A DNA stretch of 39,251 nt from Chloroflexota bacterium. GTDB taxonomy: Bacteria; Chloroflexota; Dehalococcoidia; UBA6926. The stretch is taken from assembly GCA_026713485.1 (NCBI GenBank), contig JAPOOK010000029.1, forward strand, positions 1 through 39,251. Direction: 5' to 3'. A program made the translations under genes and the position numbers. Each line of letters opens with the position of its first letter. Position 1 is the stretch's first letter. Below, piece after piece: positions 8,399-16,429 of the stretch. The notes beneath the pieces are model-generated. The model worked only from the letters and a program-made list of their open reading frames with translations, ran no database searches and had not been told where the DNA came from.

Positions 8399-10255
8399 AT
8401 GAGCAGATGGACATTGCTCCTTGTTGGCTTAATTGCCACGCTTGCGTTGCTTGCAGCGGCGTGTGGTACGGCTGACGAACCGGATGACACACCCGAACCG
8501 GTGGAGCCTACAGCGACCGCGATCGTCATTACGGGGAGCTCGCCAACAGCGGTACCCGCTGACACGAGCGGCGGGAGTGAACCGCCGATGGATGAGAACG
8601 TCTCCGTCAGCGGCATCCCACTTGATCCGGATGCCAGGCACGGCGGCATTCTCCAGACGTCATATACATCCCACAGCCCGAGCTTCGTTCCGTGGGAGTC
8701 AGCAGCGGGACATTCATTCCCTGTTGCTCACTTGCTGAATAACATGCTCATCAAGCCACGAACATGGGGCGATCGGGACGACTTTAGGAACCAGGTCTAC
8801 TTCGAGTTGCATCCTGATCTCGCCGAGAGCTGGGAACAGTCCGAAGATGGAAGGGCCTACACCTTTAATCTCCGCGACGGTGTGAACTGGTCAGATGGTG
8901 TTCCGGTCACGTGCAACGACATCAAGTGGTCGTTTGACACGATCAGGCTCCAGCAAGACGCAGGACTGCCTACCAGCCCGCGCAAGACCCACTACCTGGC
9001 CATCGACTCCATCACATGCCCGGATGACCTGACCGTGGTCTTCAACCTCAGGTGGGCGAAGCCGGCGATGATTGAAGTCATCGGCCAGCCCTACAACGTC
9101 ATCTTCCCAGCGCACATCTACCAGACTGAATTCCTGGAGACAGGCGCGCTGCGGTCCTTCCGGGAGGAGCCTTCCAAGGCAACTTCCGGCGCGTATACGC
9201 TCACTCAGTACATTGCTGGTGAGATCTTCGTATTCGAGCGCAACGATGACTACTGGGACCAGCCGCTTCCGTACCTGGATGGCGTAGAGATGCGATTCCT
9301 TGGCCCAGGATCCTCCCAGCTCCCGCCGGCGCTGCGCGCAGGCCGACTGGACATTGGCAGCACCACCGGCTACACGGGCGGTCAGGCTGACACGCTTCTC
9401 GCAGAGTGCACAGAAATGTGCCAGTTCTGGGAGGACCGCGTCATCGCATCCTCGTTCAGCCCGGCACTCTTCATCAACAAGGAGAGAGAAGGCTGGATGT
9501 CGGATCAGAGGATTCATGAGGCCTTTGCCTTGGCCGTTGACAACCAGAAGTACATCACGACGGTTCGCAACGACTGGTACGAGCTCCCGGTAGGCTGCGG
9601 ATTCTATCCTACCTCCCCGTGGGCCATGCCCAAGGATCGCTGCGGCCAGATCATCGGATTCGCGGATGTTGTTGGCGATACGACTGCAGAGCGTGCCACC
9701 GCCGCCGCCGCTGATAAGGAGCGCGCACGGCAACTGCTGAAGGACGCCGGCTACGATGAGATGAATCCGCTCGAGGTAACCTGGACAGTCTGGGCTCCCA
9801 TCCAGGGTGACATCCCGGCATTCCAGAGCGACCTCGAAGAGATCGGCGTCAAAGTGACTACGGATGTTCAGGAGTCAGCCACTGCGTATGGCAACTGGGC
9901 GACCGCTAACTTCGACTTCGGCCTTCACAGCTTCTGGATCGCAGGCATCGACCCGGACGTGACCCTGTACGAGCACTTCTACACGGGTTCCGACCGCAAC
10001 TACAACCGCTACAGCAATCCTGAGTTCGACAACCTCGTCAACCAGATGAGCCGGACACTGGATCAGGAAGAGCGTAAGGCGCTCGCATGGGACGCAATGG
10101 AAATGGCACTGAGTGATGTAGCCAAGATCGTTGTCTCCCACAGTTCCTACGTTGCGGCGGTCAACAAGGATGTCCGAGGCTACATGCCGGCCCTCAACTA
10201 CCTCGCCGGCTACGGCCCGACGTACCGCTACGCCCACGTCTGGCTTGATCGGTAA
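8399..10255 (+). CDS. Family-5 ABC solute-binding lipoprotein, paralog 3
   Basis: A 618-residue lipoprotein with the same architecture as its neighbours: signal segment, lipidation Cys22, short acidic linker, then SVSGIPLDPDA and the mature family-5 domain (LRDGVNWSDGVPVTCNDI). It carries an extra Cys pair, AECTEMC, besides the TCND/ITCPD and GCGFYP/DRCGQ cysteines. Paralogs 3, 4 and 5 share long stretches, including INKEREGW and RNDWYELPVGCGFYPTSPW, and are closest to each other by eye. A very strong ribosome site (GGGAGGGGGAGG) precedes the ATG at 8399. It is monocistronic between its own promoter and terminator. The ligand is unknown. Confidence 0.94.
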   Translation: MSRWTLLLVGLIATLALLAAACGTADEPDDTPEPVEPTATAIVITGSSPTAVPADTSGGSEPPMDENVSVSGIPLDPDARHGGILQTSYTSHSPSFVPWESAAGHSFPVAHLLNNMLIKPRTWGDRDDFRNQVYFELHPDLAESWEQSEDGRAYTFNLRDGVNWSDGVPVTCNDIKWSFDTIRLQQDAGLPTSPRKTHYLAIDSITCPDDLTVVFNLRWAKPAMIEVIGQPYNVIFPAHIYQTEFLETGALRSFREEPSKATSGAYTLTQYIAGEIFVFERNDDYWDQPLPYLDGVEMRFLGPGSSQLPPALRAGRLDIGSTTGYTGGQADTLLAECTEMCQFWEDRVIASSFSPALFINKEREGWMSDQRIHEAFALAVDNQKYITTVRNDWYELPVGCGFYPTSPWAMPKDRCGQIIGFADVVGDTTAERATAAAADKERARQLLKDAGYDEMNPLEVTWTVWAPIQGDIPAFQSDLEEIGVKVTTDVQESATAYGNWATANFDFGLHSFWIAGIDPDVTLYEHFYTGSDRNYNRYSNPEFDNLVNQMSRTLDQEERKALAWDAMEMALSDVAKIVVSHSSYVAAVNKDVRGYMPALNYLAGYGPTYRYAHVWLDR

Positions 10256-10302
10256 GCCATACCGCTGAGCCGCGTGGCGCGGACGACAAGTCCGAGACCA
10301 CA

Positions 10303-10343
10303 AGAGGGCCCCGATGCACCAGCATCGGGGCCCTCTGCTCTTA
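10303..10343 (+). terminator. Intrinsic terminator of solute-binding gene 3
   Basis: A 15-bp stem (AGAGGGCCCCGATGC with its exact complement 10322-10336, loop ACCA), followed by GCTCTT. The preceding 3' untranslated sequence (ACCGCTGAG...CCACAAGAGG) is shared with genes 4 and 5. Confidence 0.85.
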
Positions 10344-10365
10344 AGTCCCCGCCTCGCGCCACTTA

Positions 10366-10389
10366 GTCATTCCCGCGAAAGCAAGAATC
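10366..10389 (+). repeat. Dispersed repeat (GTCATTCCCGCGAAAGC type), degenerate
   Basis: It begins GTCATTCCCGCGAAAGC, but the right arm is decayed (AAGAATC). It lies in the 280-bp gap between paralogs 3 and 4. That gap also holds an extra CTAGCTAG motif near 10402 and an AT-rich stretch (10430-10450) ahead of the next promoter. Confidence 0.55.
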
Positions 10390-10453
10390 TTGTACTCCAG
10401 TAACTAGCTAGATGCGGAAACGTCATCTACCTCTCATATATCATCCTCTTTAG

Positions 10454-10499
10454 TACCTAGTATTCCGAGGGTTGACACTAGCTAGGCGCACGTCATAAT
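10454..10499 (+). promoter_or_regulatory. Promoter and upstream element of solute-binding gene 4
   Basis: TACCTAGTA (10454-10462), TTGACA (10472-10477), a 16-bp spacer starting CTAGCTAGG, then CATAAT (10494-10499). It is almost identical to the promoter of gene 3. Confidence 0.75.
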
Positions 10500-10535
10500 T
10501 GCCTAATCACGTCTTACCTTGGGAGGAGAATAACT

Positions 10536-12404
10536 ATGAGCAGATGGACATTGCTCCTTGTGGGCTTAGTGGCCACGCTTGCGCTGCTTGCGGCTGCGTG
10601 TGGTACGGCCGAAGAGGACGAAGACACGCCGGTAGCGGAAGAACCTACCGCGACGGCCATTGTCATCACAGGGAGCGCAGCAGACACTCCGGAGCCCGAG
10701 ACGGGCGATGACATGGACGACGAAGACGATATGACGATGGATGAAAACGCCTCCGTCAGCGGCATCCCACTCGATCCGGATGCCAAATACGGCGGCACCC
10801 TTCAAATCTCGTACACAAGCCACAGCCCGAGCTTCGTGCCGTGGGAATCGGCAGCCGGCCACTCATTTGAAGTGGCGCAAATGTTGAACAACATGCTGAT
10901 CAAGTCGCGCACGTGGGGCACAGAGGAAGATTTCAATAACTTTGCCTACTTCGAGTTGCACCCTGACCTCGCCACGGATTGGGAACAGTCCGCCGACGGA
11001 TTGGCGTACACCTTCAACCTGCGGGACGGCGTGGATTGGTCAGATGGGGTGCCGGTCACGTGCAACGACATCAAGTGGTCGTTTGACACGATCAGGCTTG
11101 CGCAGGACGCAGGTTTGAGCACGAGCCCACGAAAGACCCACTACCTGGCAGTCGACTCAATCGTTTGCCCGGATGATTTGACAGTGGTCTTCAACCTCCG
11201 ATGGGCGAAGCCGGCCATGATTGAAGTCATCGGCCAGCCATACAACGTCATCTTCCCGGCGCACATCTACCAGACAGAGTTCCTGGAGACCGGCGCGCTG
11301 CGCTCATTCCAGGACGAACCCTCCCAGGTAACGACCGGCGCCTACAGGCTGGCTAACTACATTCCGGGTGAAGTATTCACCTTCGAGCGGAACCCTGACT
11401 ACTGGGATCAGCCGCTCCCCTACCTTGATGGCGTTGAAATGCGATTCCTTGGCCCCGGCTCGTCCCAGATTCCACCGGCGCTGCGTGCAGGCCGTCTGCA
11501 CATCGGCAGCCCCAACGGATACACCGGGGGACAGGCGGACACTCTCCTCCAGGAGTGCACAGAAACGTGCCAATTCTGGCAGAACCGCATCATCGCCTCC
11601 TCCTTCAGCCCCGCCCTCTTCATCAACAAGGAGCGGGAAGGCTGGATGCAGGATCAGAGGATTCACGAGGCCTTCGCACTGGCGGTTGACAACCAGGCAT
11701 ACATCACCACCGTTCGTAACGACTGGTACGAGCTCCCGGTAGGCTGCGGATTCTATCCGACATCCCCGTGGGCTATGCCGAAGGATCGCTGCGGTCAGAT
11801 CACCGGATTCGCGGATGTTGTTGGCGAGACGACTGAAGAGCGAGCCGCTGCTGCCGCTGCTGATAAGGAGCGTGCACGGGAACTGCTGAAGGAAGCCGGC
11901 TACGACGAGATGAATCCTCTCACGGTCGACTTCACAGTGTGGTCCCCAATCCAGGGCGACGCCCCGCAGTTCATCAATGACCTTGCGGCCATTGGTGTCA
12001 CTGCCGAGGCGGATGTGCAGGAGTCTGCTACCGCTTACGGTAACTGGGCGACAGCCAACTTCGACTTCGGAGTCCACAGCTTCTGGATCGCGGGAATTGA
12101 CCCGGACGTGACCCTGTACGAGCACTTCTACACGGGTTCAGACCGCAACTACAACCGCTACAGCAACCCTGAGTTCGACAACCTCGTCAACCAGATGAGC
12201 CGGACATTGGACTTTGAGGTGCGCAGGGAGCTTGCCTGGGACGCGATGGAGATGGCGCTGAATGACGTCGCCAAGATCGTCGTCTCGCACAGCTCCTACG
12301 TGATGGCCATCAACAAGGATGTTCGCGGCTTTATGCCAGCCATCAACTACCTCTCCGCTTACGGACCACTGAAGCGCTATGCCCACGTCTGGCTTGATGA
12401 GTAG
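10536..12404 (+). CDS. Family-5 ABC solute-binding lipoprotein, paralog 4
   Basis: A 622-residue lipoprotein with lipidation Cys22. An acidic linker containing a run of Asp/Glu/Met (about residues 58-70) leads into SVSGIPLDPDA. The family-5 domain has LRDGVDWSDGVPVTCNDI, Cys pairs TCND/IVCPD, QECTETC and GCGFYP/DRCGQ, and the C-terminal YEHFYTGSDRNYNRYSN. The ribosome site GGGAGGAG lies 7 bases before the ATG. It differs from paralog 3 mainly in the linker and in a stretch around residues 455-485, where the ligand-facing lobe may vary. It has its own promoter and terminator. The ligand is unknown. Confidence 0.94.
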   Translation: MSRWTLLLVGLVATLALLAAACGTAEEDEDTPVAEEPTATAIVITGSAADTPEPETGDDMDDEDDMTMDENASVSGIPLDPDAKYGGTLQISYTSHSPSFVPWESAAGHSFEVAQMLNNMLIKSRTWGTEEDFNNFAYFELHPDLATDWEQSADGLAYTFNLRDGVDWSDGVPVTCNDIKWSFDTIRLAQDAGLSTSPRKTHYLAVDSIVCPDDLTVVFNLRWAKPAMIEVIGQPYNVIFPAHIYQTEFLETGALRSFQDEPSQVTTGAYRLANYIPGEVFTFERNPDYWDQPLPYLDGVEMRFLGPGSSQIPPALRAGRLHIGSPNGYTGGQADTLLQECTETCQFWQNRIIASSFSPALFINKEREGWMQDQRIHEAFALAVDNQAYITTVRNDWYELPVGCGFYPTSPWAMPKDRCGQITGFADVVGETTEERAAAAAADKERARELLKEAGYDEMNPLTVDFTVWSPIQGDAPQFINDLAAIGVTAEADVQESATAYGNWATANFDFGVHSFWIAGIDPDVTLYEHFYTGSDRNYNRYSNPEFDNLVNQMSRTLDFEVRRELAWDAMEMALNDVAKIVVSHSSYVMAINKDVRGFMPAINYLSAYGPLKRYAHVWLDE

Positions 12405-12453
12405 TCCAGACCGCTGAGGTGATGTGGCGAGGATAGTAAGTCCATAGACCACA

Positions 12454-12495
12454 AGAGGGCCCCGGGGCAACTGCCCCGGGGCCCTCTACTTTTTG
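12454..12495 (+). terminator. Intrinsic terminator of solute-binding gene 4
   Basis: A 16-base arm AGAGGGCCCCGGGGCA pairs with TGCCCCGGGGCCCTCT, followed by ACTTTTTG. The loop is very small, so the top pairs probably open. The promoter element of gene 5 starts at the next base. Confidence 0.88.
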
Positions 12496-12541
12496 TACCT
12501 AGCACTGCTAGGGTTGACACGCGTTATGGCCTAGTCATAAT
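12496..12541 (+). promoter_or_regulatory. Promoter and upstream element of solute-binding gene 5
   Basis: TACCTAGCA (12496-12504), TTGACA (12514-12519), a 16-bp spacer, then CATAAT (12536-12541). The spacer differs from those of genes 3 and 4 but still contains CCTAG next to the -10. Confidence 0.75.
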
Positions 12542-12579
12542 GTCATAATCGTGTTTCATTCTTTGGGGGGAGGGGAATC

Positions 12580-14424
12580 ATGAGCAGATGGACATTGCTC
12601 CTTGTCGGTTTGGTGGCCACGCTTGCTCTGCTTGCAGCCGCGTGTGGCACGGCCGAAGAAGATGAGGAGGAAACAACACAACCGCCGGAGCCCACCGCTA
12701 CGGCGATCGTCATTACGGGCAGCGCTGCAGATCCTACGGCAACACCCGAAATGGCTGAACCGATGGATGATCCTGATACCTCCGTTAGCGGCATCCCGCT
12801 TGATCCGGATGCCAAGTATGGAGGCGTCCTGCAAACGTCGTACACGTCCAACAGTCCGAGCTTTGTTCCGTGGGAGTCGGCGGCAGGGCATGCCTTCCCC
12901 GTCGGCCACCTGATTAACAACATGCTTATAAAGCCACGGACGTGGGGAACCAGGGAAGACTACAACAACCTGGCCTACTTCGAGTTGCATCCTGACCTCG
13001 CCACAAGTTGGGAACAGTCCGAGGATGGACAGGCGTACACGTTCCAACTGCGTGACGGCGTGAATTGGTCGGATGGCGTCCCGGTCACGTGCAACGATAT
13101 CAAGTGGTCGTTTGACACAATCAGACTCCAGCAGGATGCAGGGTTGCCCACCAGCCCACGCAAGACTCACTACCTGGCTGTCGATTCAATCGTCTGCCCG
13201 GATGACCTAACCGTGGTCTTTAACCTCAGGTGGGCGAAGCCGGCCATGCTCGAAGTCATCGGGCAGCCGTACAACGTCATTTTCCCCGCGCACGTCTACC
13301 AGACGGAATTCCTGGAGACCTGCGCGCTGAGGTCCTTCCGGGAAGAACCCTCCAAGGCAACCTCCGGCGCCTACACCCTGGCCGAGTGGATTCCCGGCGA
13401 GTCCTTCACGTTCGAACGCAACGCTGATTATTGGGATCAGCCGCTTCCGTACCTTGATGGCGTTGTGATGCAATTCCTTGCAAGTTCAGCCGTCCCAACT
13501 GCGCTGCGCGGTGGCCGGCTGGACATTGGAAGTGGCAGCGGCTACACCGGCGGGCAGGCGGATACGCTCATCCAAGAGTGTCAAGACACCTGCCAATTCT
13601 GGGATCGCATCATTGCATCCTCATTCAGCCCGGCCCTCTTCATAAACAAGGAGAGAGAAGGCTGGATGCAAGACCAGAGGATCCATGAGGCTTTTGCATT
13701 GGCCGTTGACAACCAGAAATACATCACAACGGTTCGCAACGACTGGTATGAGCTCCCGGTAGGCTGCGGATTCTATCCCACCTCCCCGTGGGCCATGCCG
13801 AGAGAGCGCTGTGGTCAGATCATCGGCTTTGCCGACGTGGTTCCTGAGACCCGCGAGGAGCGCGCGGCCGCGTCTGCGGCTGACAAGGAGAAGGCCCGGG
13901 CATTGCTGGCTGAAGCCGGGTACACGGCAGAGAATCCGCTTGAGGTGAATTGGACGGTGTGGTCGCCCATCCAGGGTGATGTCCCCGCCTTCCAGAGTGA
14001 CCTTGAGGAGGTCGGCGTGAAGGTCAACGCCGATGTCCAGGAGTCGGCCACCGCATACGGGAACTGGGCGACAGCCAACTTCGACTTCGGAGTCCACAGT
14101 TTCTGGATCGCGGGAATCGACCCGGACGTGACCCTGTACGAGCACTTCTACACGGGTTCCGACCGCAACTACAACCGCTACAGCAATCCGGAGTTCGACA
14201 ACCTCGTTAACCAGATGAGCCGAACCCTGGATCAGCAAGAGCGCAAGGAGTTGGCGTGGGACGCGATGGAGTTGGCGTTGAGTGAAGTCGCCAAGATCGT
14301 CGTCTCTCACAGCTCCTACATCCCGGCGGTCAATAAGGACGTTCGCGGCTTCATGCCGGCCCTCAATTACCTCGCGTTCTACGGGCCGCAGGGTCGCTAT
14401 TCCCACGTCTGGCTTGATCGGTAA
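12580..14424 (+). CDS. Family-5 ABC solute-binding lipoprotein, paralog 5
   Basis: A 614-residue lipoprotein with lipidation Cys22 and a Pro/Thr-rich linker, then SVSGIPLDPDA. The mature domain keeps LRDGVNWSDGVPVTCNDI and the paired cysteines (TCND/IVCPD, QECQDTC, GCGFYP/ERCGQ). An additional unpaired-looking Cys occurs in TEFLETCAL, where paralogs 3 and 4 have Gly. One short loop (FLASSAVPTAL) is shorter than in paralogs 3 and 4 (FLGPGSSQ...), which may change the ligand pocket. The ribosome site GGGGGGAGGGG precedes the ATG. It has its own promoter and a palindromic terminator. It is the last of the five-gene array; the selenocysteine tRNA follows on the other strand. Confidence 0.94.
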   Translation: MSRWTLLLVGLVATLALLAAACGTAEEDEEETTQPPEPTATAIVITGSAADPTATPEMAEPMDDPDTSVSGIPLDPDAKYGGVLQTSYTSNSPSFVPWESAAGHAFPVGHLINNMLIKPRTWGTREDYNNLAYFELHPDLATSWEQSEDGQAYTFQLRDGVNWSDGVPVTCNDIKWSFDTIRLQQDAGLPTSPRKTHYLAVDSIVCPDDLTVVFNLRWAKPAMLEVIGQPYNVIFPAHVYQTEFLETCALRSFREEPSKATSGAYTLAEWIPGESFTFERNADYWDQPLPYLDGVVMQFLASSAVPTALRGGRLDIGSGSGYTGGQADTLIQECQDTCQFWDRIIASSFSPALFINKEREGWMQDQRIHEAFALAVDNQKYITTVRNDWYELPVGCGFYPTSPWAMPRERCGQIIGFADVVPETREERAAASAADKEKARALLAEAGYTAENPLEVNWTVWSPIQGDVPAFQSDLEEVGVKVNADVQESATAYGNWATANFDFGVHSFWIAGIDPDVTLYEHFYTGSDRNYNRYSNPEFDNLVNQMSRTLDQQERKELAWDAMELALSEVAKIVVSHSSYIPAVNKDVRGFMPALNYLAFYGPQGRYSHVWLDR

Positions 14425-14474
14425 GCCATACCGCTGAGCTGATGTGGCGCGGATAGCAAGTCCGAAGACCACAA

Positions 14475-14515
14475 GAGGGCCCCGATGCAGCTGCATCGGG
14501 GCCCTCCACTTTTTG
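14475..14515 (+). terminator. Intrinsic terminator of solute-binding gene 5, perfect palindrome
   Basis: A 32-bp perfect palindrome (14475-14506, half-site GAGGGCCCCGATGCAG), followed by CACTTTTTG. Only 10 bp separate it from the 3' end of the convergent selC gene, and an AAAAA run on its other side could let it act in both directions. Confidence 0.88.
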
Positions 14516-14524
14516 TAACCAAAA

Positions 14525-14622
14525 TGGCGGGAGTAGGAGGGAGTCGAACCCACCGGGGACGGCGCTGGCCGCCCCCCATCGGGGTTGAAGCCCGTGAGCC
14601 CCACCGGGAACTATCTACTCCC
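14525..14622 (-). tRNA. selC: tRNA-Sec (anticodon UCA), selenocysteine tRNA
   Basis: A 98-nt gene on the minus strand. The 8-bp acceptor stem GGGAGTAG/CTACTCCC is perfect, with discriminator G and an encoded CCA (14525-14527). The D arm has a 6-bp stem and a 4-base loop (AGTTCC-CGGT-GGGGCT), typical of bacterial tRNA-Sec. The anticodon loop is CTTCAAC with TCA at 14588-14586. The variable arm is a long G/C hairpin with a CAGC loop, and the T loop is TTCGACT. An 8-bp acceptor, extended D stem, long variable arm and UCA anticodon together separate it from tRNA-Ser and from ordinary suppressor tRNAs. It implies that the genome decodes UGA as selenocysteine. selA, selB and selD are not in this window. 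Confidence 0.93.
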
Positions 14623-14731
14623 GCGCTAAGCGGAAAACCTACCAGATCCCCTCTCTGACGACGGAGGGGGGCGTCGCTATTCAGTGGAACATTATCCCAA
14701 GGGAATAGTAACCTCAAACGCCGTGCGGCCA

Positions 14732-15649
14732 CTAAGAATGTTCGGCGATGTACTTCTCAGCGAAGATCGCGGCTGTCGCGCCATCGCCAACCGCGGACGC
14801 GACCTGTCGCGCAGACTGTTGCCGAACGTCACCCGCCGCGAACACACCGGGGAACTTCGTCTCCATCTTCAGGTTCACGTGCAGATGCCCTTGCTCATCC
14901 GCAGGCAGCTTACCCTTCAGGAACTGCGTGTTCGGCGTCAGGCCCACATAGATGAATACCCCGTCGACGTTCCTTTCGGAAAGCGAGTCCTGCGTCACGT
15001 CCTTGAGCACCAGTTTGTCGACAAGGCCGTTGCCCTTGATCTCCTGAACTGTAGTGTTCCACAGGAAATCCATCTTCTCATTGGCGAACGCACGCTCCTG
15101 CAGGATCTTCTGTGCCCGCAGCTCATCACGCCGATGGATGATCGTCACCTTGGACGCGAAACGCGTCAGGTACGCACCTTCCTCAACGGCCGCGTCGCCG
15201 CCACCGACAACCACAAGCTCCTTATCGCGGAAGAATGCCCCGTCGCACACCGCGCAGTAAGAGACGCCGCGGCCGGAGAACTCGTCCTCGCCCGGCACCT
15301 CAAGCTTGTTGTGCATGGAGCCCGTCGCAATGATTAGCGTCTTTGCCCGGATTTCGCCGTCATCCGTCGTGACGACCTTGTAGTCGCCCTCAAGCTCGAC
15401 GTCCTCCACCTCGGCGTACTCCACGTTCAGTCCGAACTTCTCAGCGTGGTCCATCAACTTTTGACCGAGCTCCGGCCCAAGGATGTGCTCAAAGCCCGGA
15501 TAATTCTCCACGTCCTCCGTCACAGCAAGCTGCCCACCAACGAGGCCGCGTTCGATCAGCAGGGTATTCAATCGAGAGCGCGTGCCGTACAGTCCGGCCG
15601 CCGCCCCCGTCGGGCCCCCACCTAGAATGATCAGATCATAGGTATCCAA
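14732..15649 (-). CDS. trxB: Thioredoxin reductase (NADPH)
   Basis: A 305-residue FAD flavoenzyme that reduces thioredoxin with NADPH. The FAD-binding Rossmann motif ILGGGPTGAAAG is at residues 8-19. The redox-active CAVC disulphide is at 132-135 (CATC in most homologs, with Val a tolerated variant). The NADPH motif VVVGGGDAAVEEG follows at 146-158, and the C-terminal FAD motif GVFAAGDVR is present. The start is TTG at 15649, justified by the GAGGTGAG ribosome site and by the closeness of the FAD motif to the N-terminus; no upstream ATG fits. It is downstream of trxA on the same strand, forming a complete thioredoxin reduction pair. Confidence 0.95.
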   Translation of the reverse strand: MDTYDLIILGGGPTGAAAGLYGTRSRLNTLLIERGLVGGQLAVTEDVENYPGFEHILGPELGQKLMDHAEKFGLNVEYAEVEDVELEGDYKVVTTDDGEIRAKTLIIATGSMHNKLEVPGEDEFSGRGVSYCAVCDGAFFRDKELVVVGGGDAAVEEGAYLTRFASKVTIIHRRDELRAQKILQERAFANEKMDFLWNTTVQEIKGNGLVDKLVLKDVTQDSLSERNVDGVFIYVGLTPNTQFLKGKLPADEQGHLHVNLKMETKFPGVFAAGDVRQQSARQVASAVGDGATAAIFAEKYIAEHS

Positions 15650-15680
15650 CTCTCACCTCACAGTGCCACTCATGTGAGAA

Positions 15681-15713
15681 GACGCCGTCCAGACAGGTGT
15701 CTGAAACGGCGTC
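15681..15713. other. Long hairpin between trxA and trxB
   Basis: GACGCCGT (15681-15688) pairs with ACGGCGTC (15706-15713), enclosing CAGACAGGTGTCTG, which forms a second stem of 5-6 bp. Neither strand has a clear T run after it, so it may be a weak trxA terminator, an mRNA-processing site or a decayed repeat. Confidence 0.55.
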
Positions 15714-15786
15714 CGCCCGAGTTCCTCGAAATAAGCAACCTTTTAGCCGGTCCCGCCCATTCACGGGAACCAATCAGGGCCGCTTG

Positions 15787-16119
15787 CTAAACGGTAACTA
15801 CCTTGGAGAGGAGGCGATCCTTGATCGCCTTCTTCGGCATCGCGCCCACAACCTGCGCCACGGGCTCACCGTCCTGGAAGACCATCAACGTCGGGATGCT
15901 CATCACCTGGTACTTCAGCGCAATGTTTGGCGCCTCGTCCACGTTCAGCTTCGTGAAGCCCATGTCGGTGGAATACTCCTCCGCGAGCTCCTCGACGATT
16001 GGCGAGACGATCTTGCACGGGCCGCACCAGGGCGCCCAGAAGTCCACGAGCACCGGCTTCTCCGCGCCTAGAACCTCACTCTGAAAGTCGTTCTCGGTCA
16101 CATCTTGCAGCTTTGCCAT
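15787..16119 (-). CDS. trxA: Thioredoxin
   Basis: A 110-residue cytoplasmic disulphide reductase. The active site WCGPC is at residues 31-35 within VDFWAPWCGPCK, and the cis-Pro site SIPTLMVF follows at the usual distance. The start is ATG at 16119, preceded by GGAAGGAAGG. The frame extends upstream to 16236, but that extension has no thioredoxin homology and the total would exceed the family's normal length. Its electrons should come from the TrxB encoded 138 bp downstream. Confidence 0.97.
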   Translation of the reverse strand: MAKLQDVTENDFQSEVLGAEKPVLVDFWAPWCGPCKIVSPIVEELAEEYSTDMGFTKLNVDEAPNIALKYQVMSIPTLMVFQDGEPVAQVVGAMPKKAIKDRLLSKVVTV

Positions 16120-16429
16120 CCCGGACCTTCCTTCCTGGTTCGTTACCCCACTATGGGTACAGTCTATCCTCACACGCAACAACTCGTTCTTACCGTGCGG
16201 GCATATCAGTATACGAAATCTACCCAAAGCTGTCATTCAATCCCATTCCCCTCCCATTCAAAAGGCCGCCCACGCCGGAACGCGGCCTACCAGCCCAACA
16301 GGCTCACTCAGCGCCAAGGCGAACCGAGAAAAACCCCTCGCGCGGGTGTATCATTGCGGTACGGCAAGGCGTGACCGTGCTCCCTCAAGGTGGGCGCGGC
16401 GCTGGCCTTCAAGGGGAGGTGGGGAAGAA
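16120..16429. other. Divergent intergenic region with one GCCGGAACGCGG repeat
   Basis: 310 bp between trxA (minus) and the hydroxylase FAD subunit (plus). It holds a GCCGGAACGCGG repeat at 16274-16285 inside a GGCCGC/GCGGCC hairpin, with a related GGCGAACCGAG half-motif at 16318. TATCAT at about 16349 is a possible -10 for the plus-strand genes, but no convincing -35 is seen. No gene is visible. Confidence 0.5.

Noticed and set aside
13621-14604. 327-codon minus-strand frame opposite solute-binding gene 5
   Set aside because: Antisense to a clear lipoprotein gene and runs into the tRNA-Sec gene; similar shadows occur opposite the other paralogs because they share sequence.
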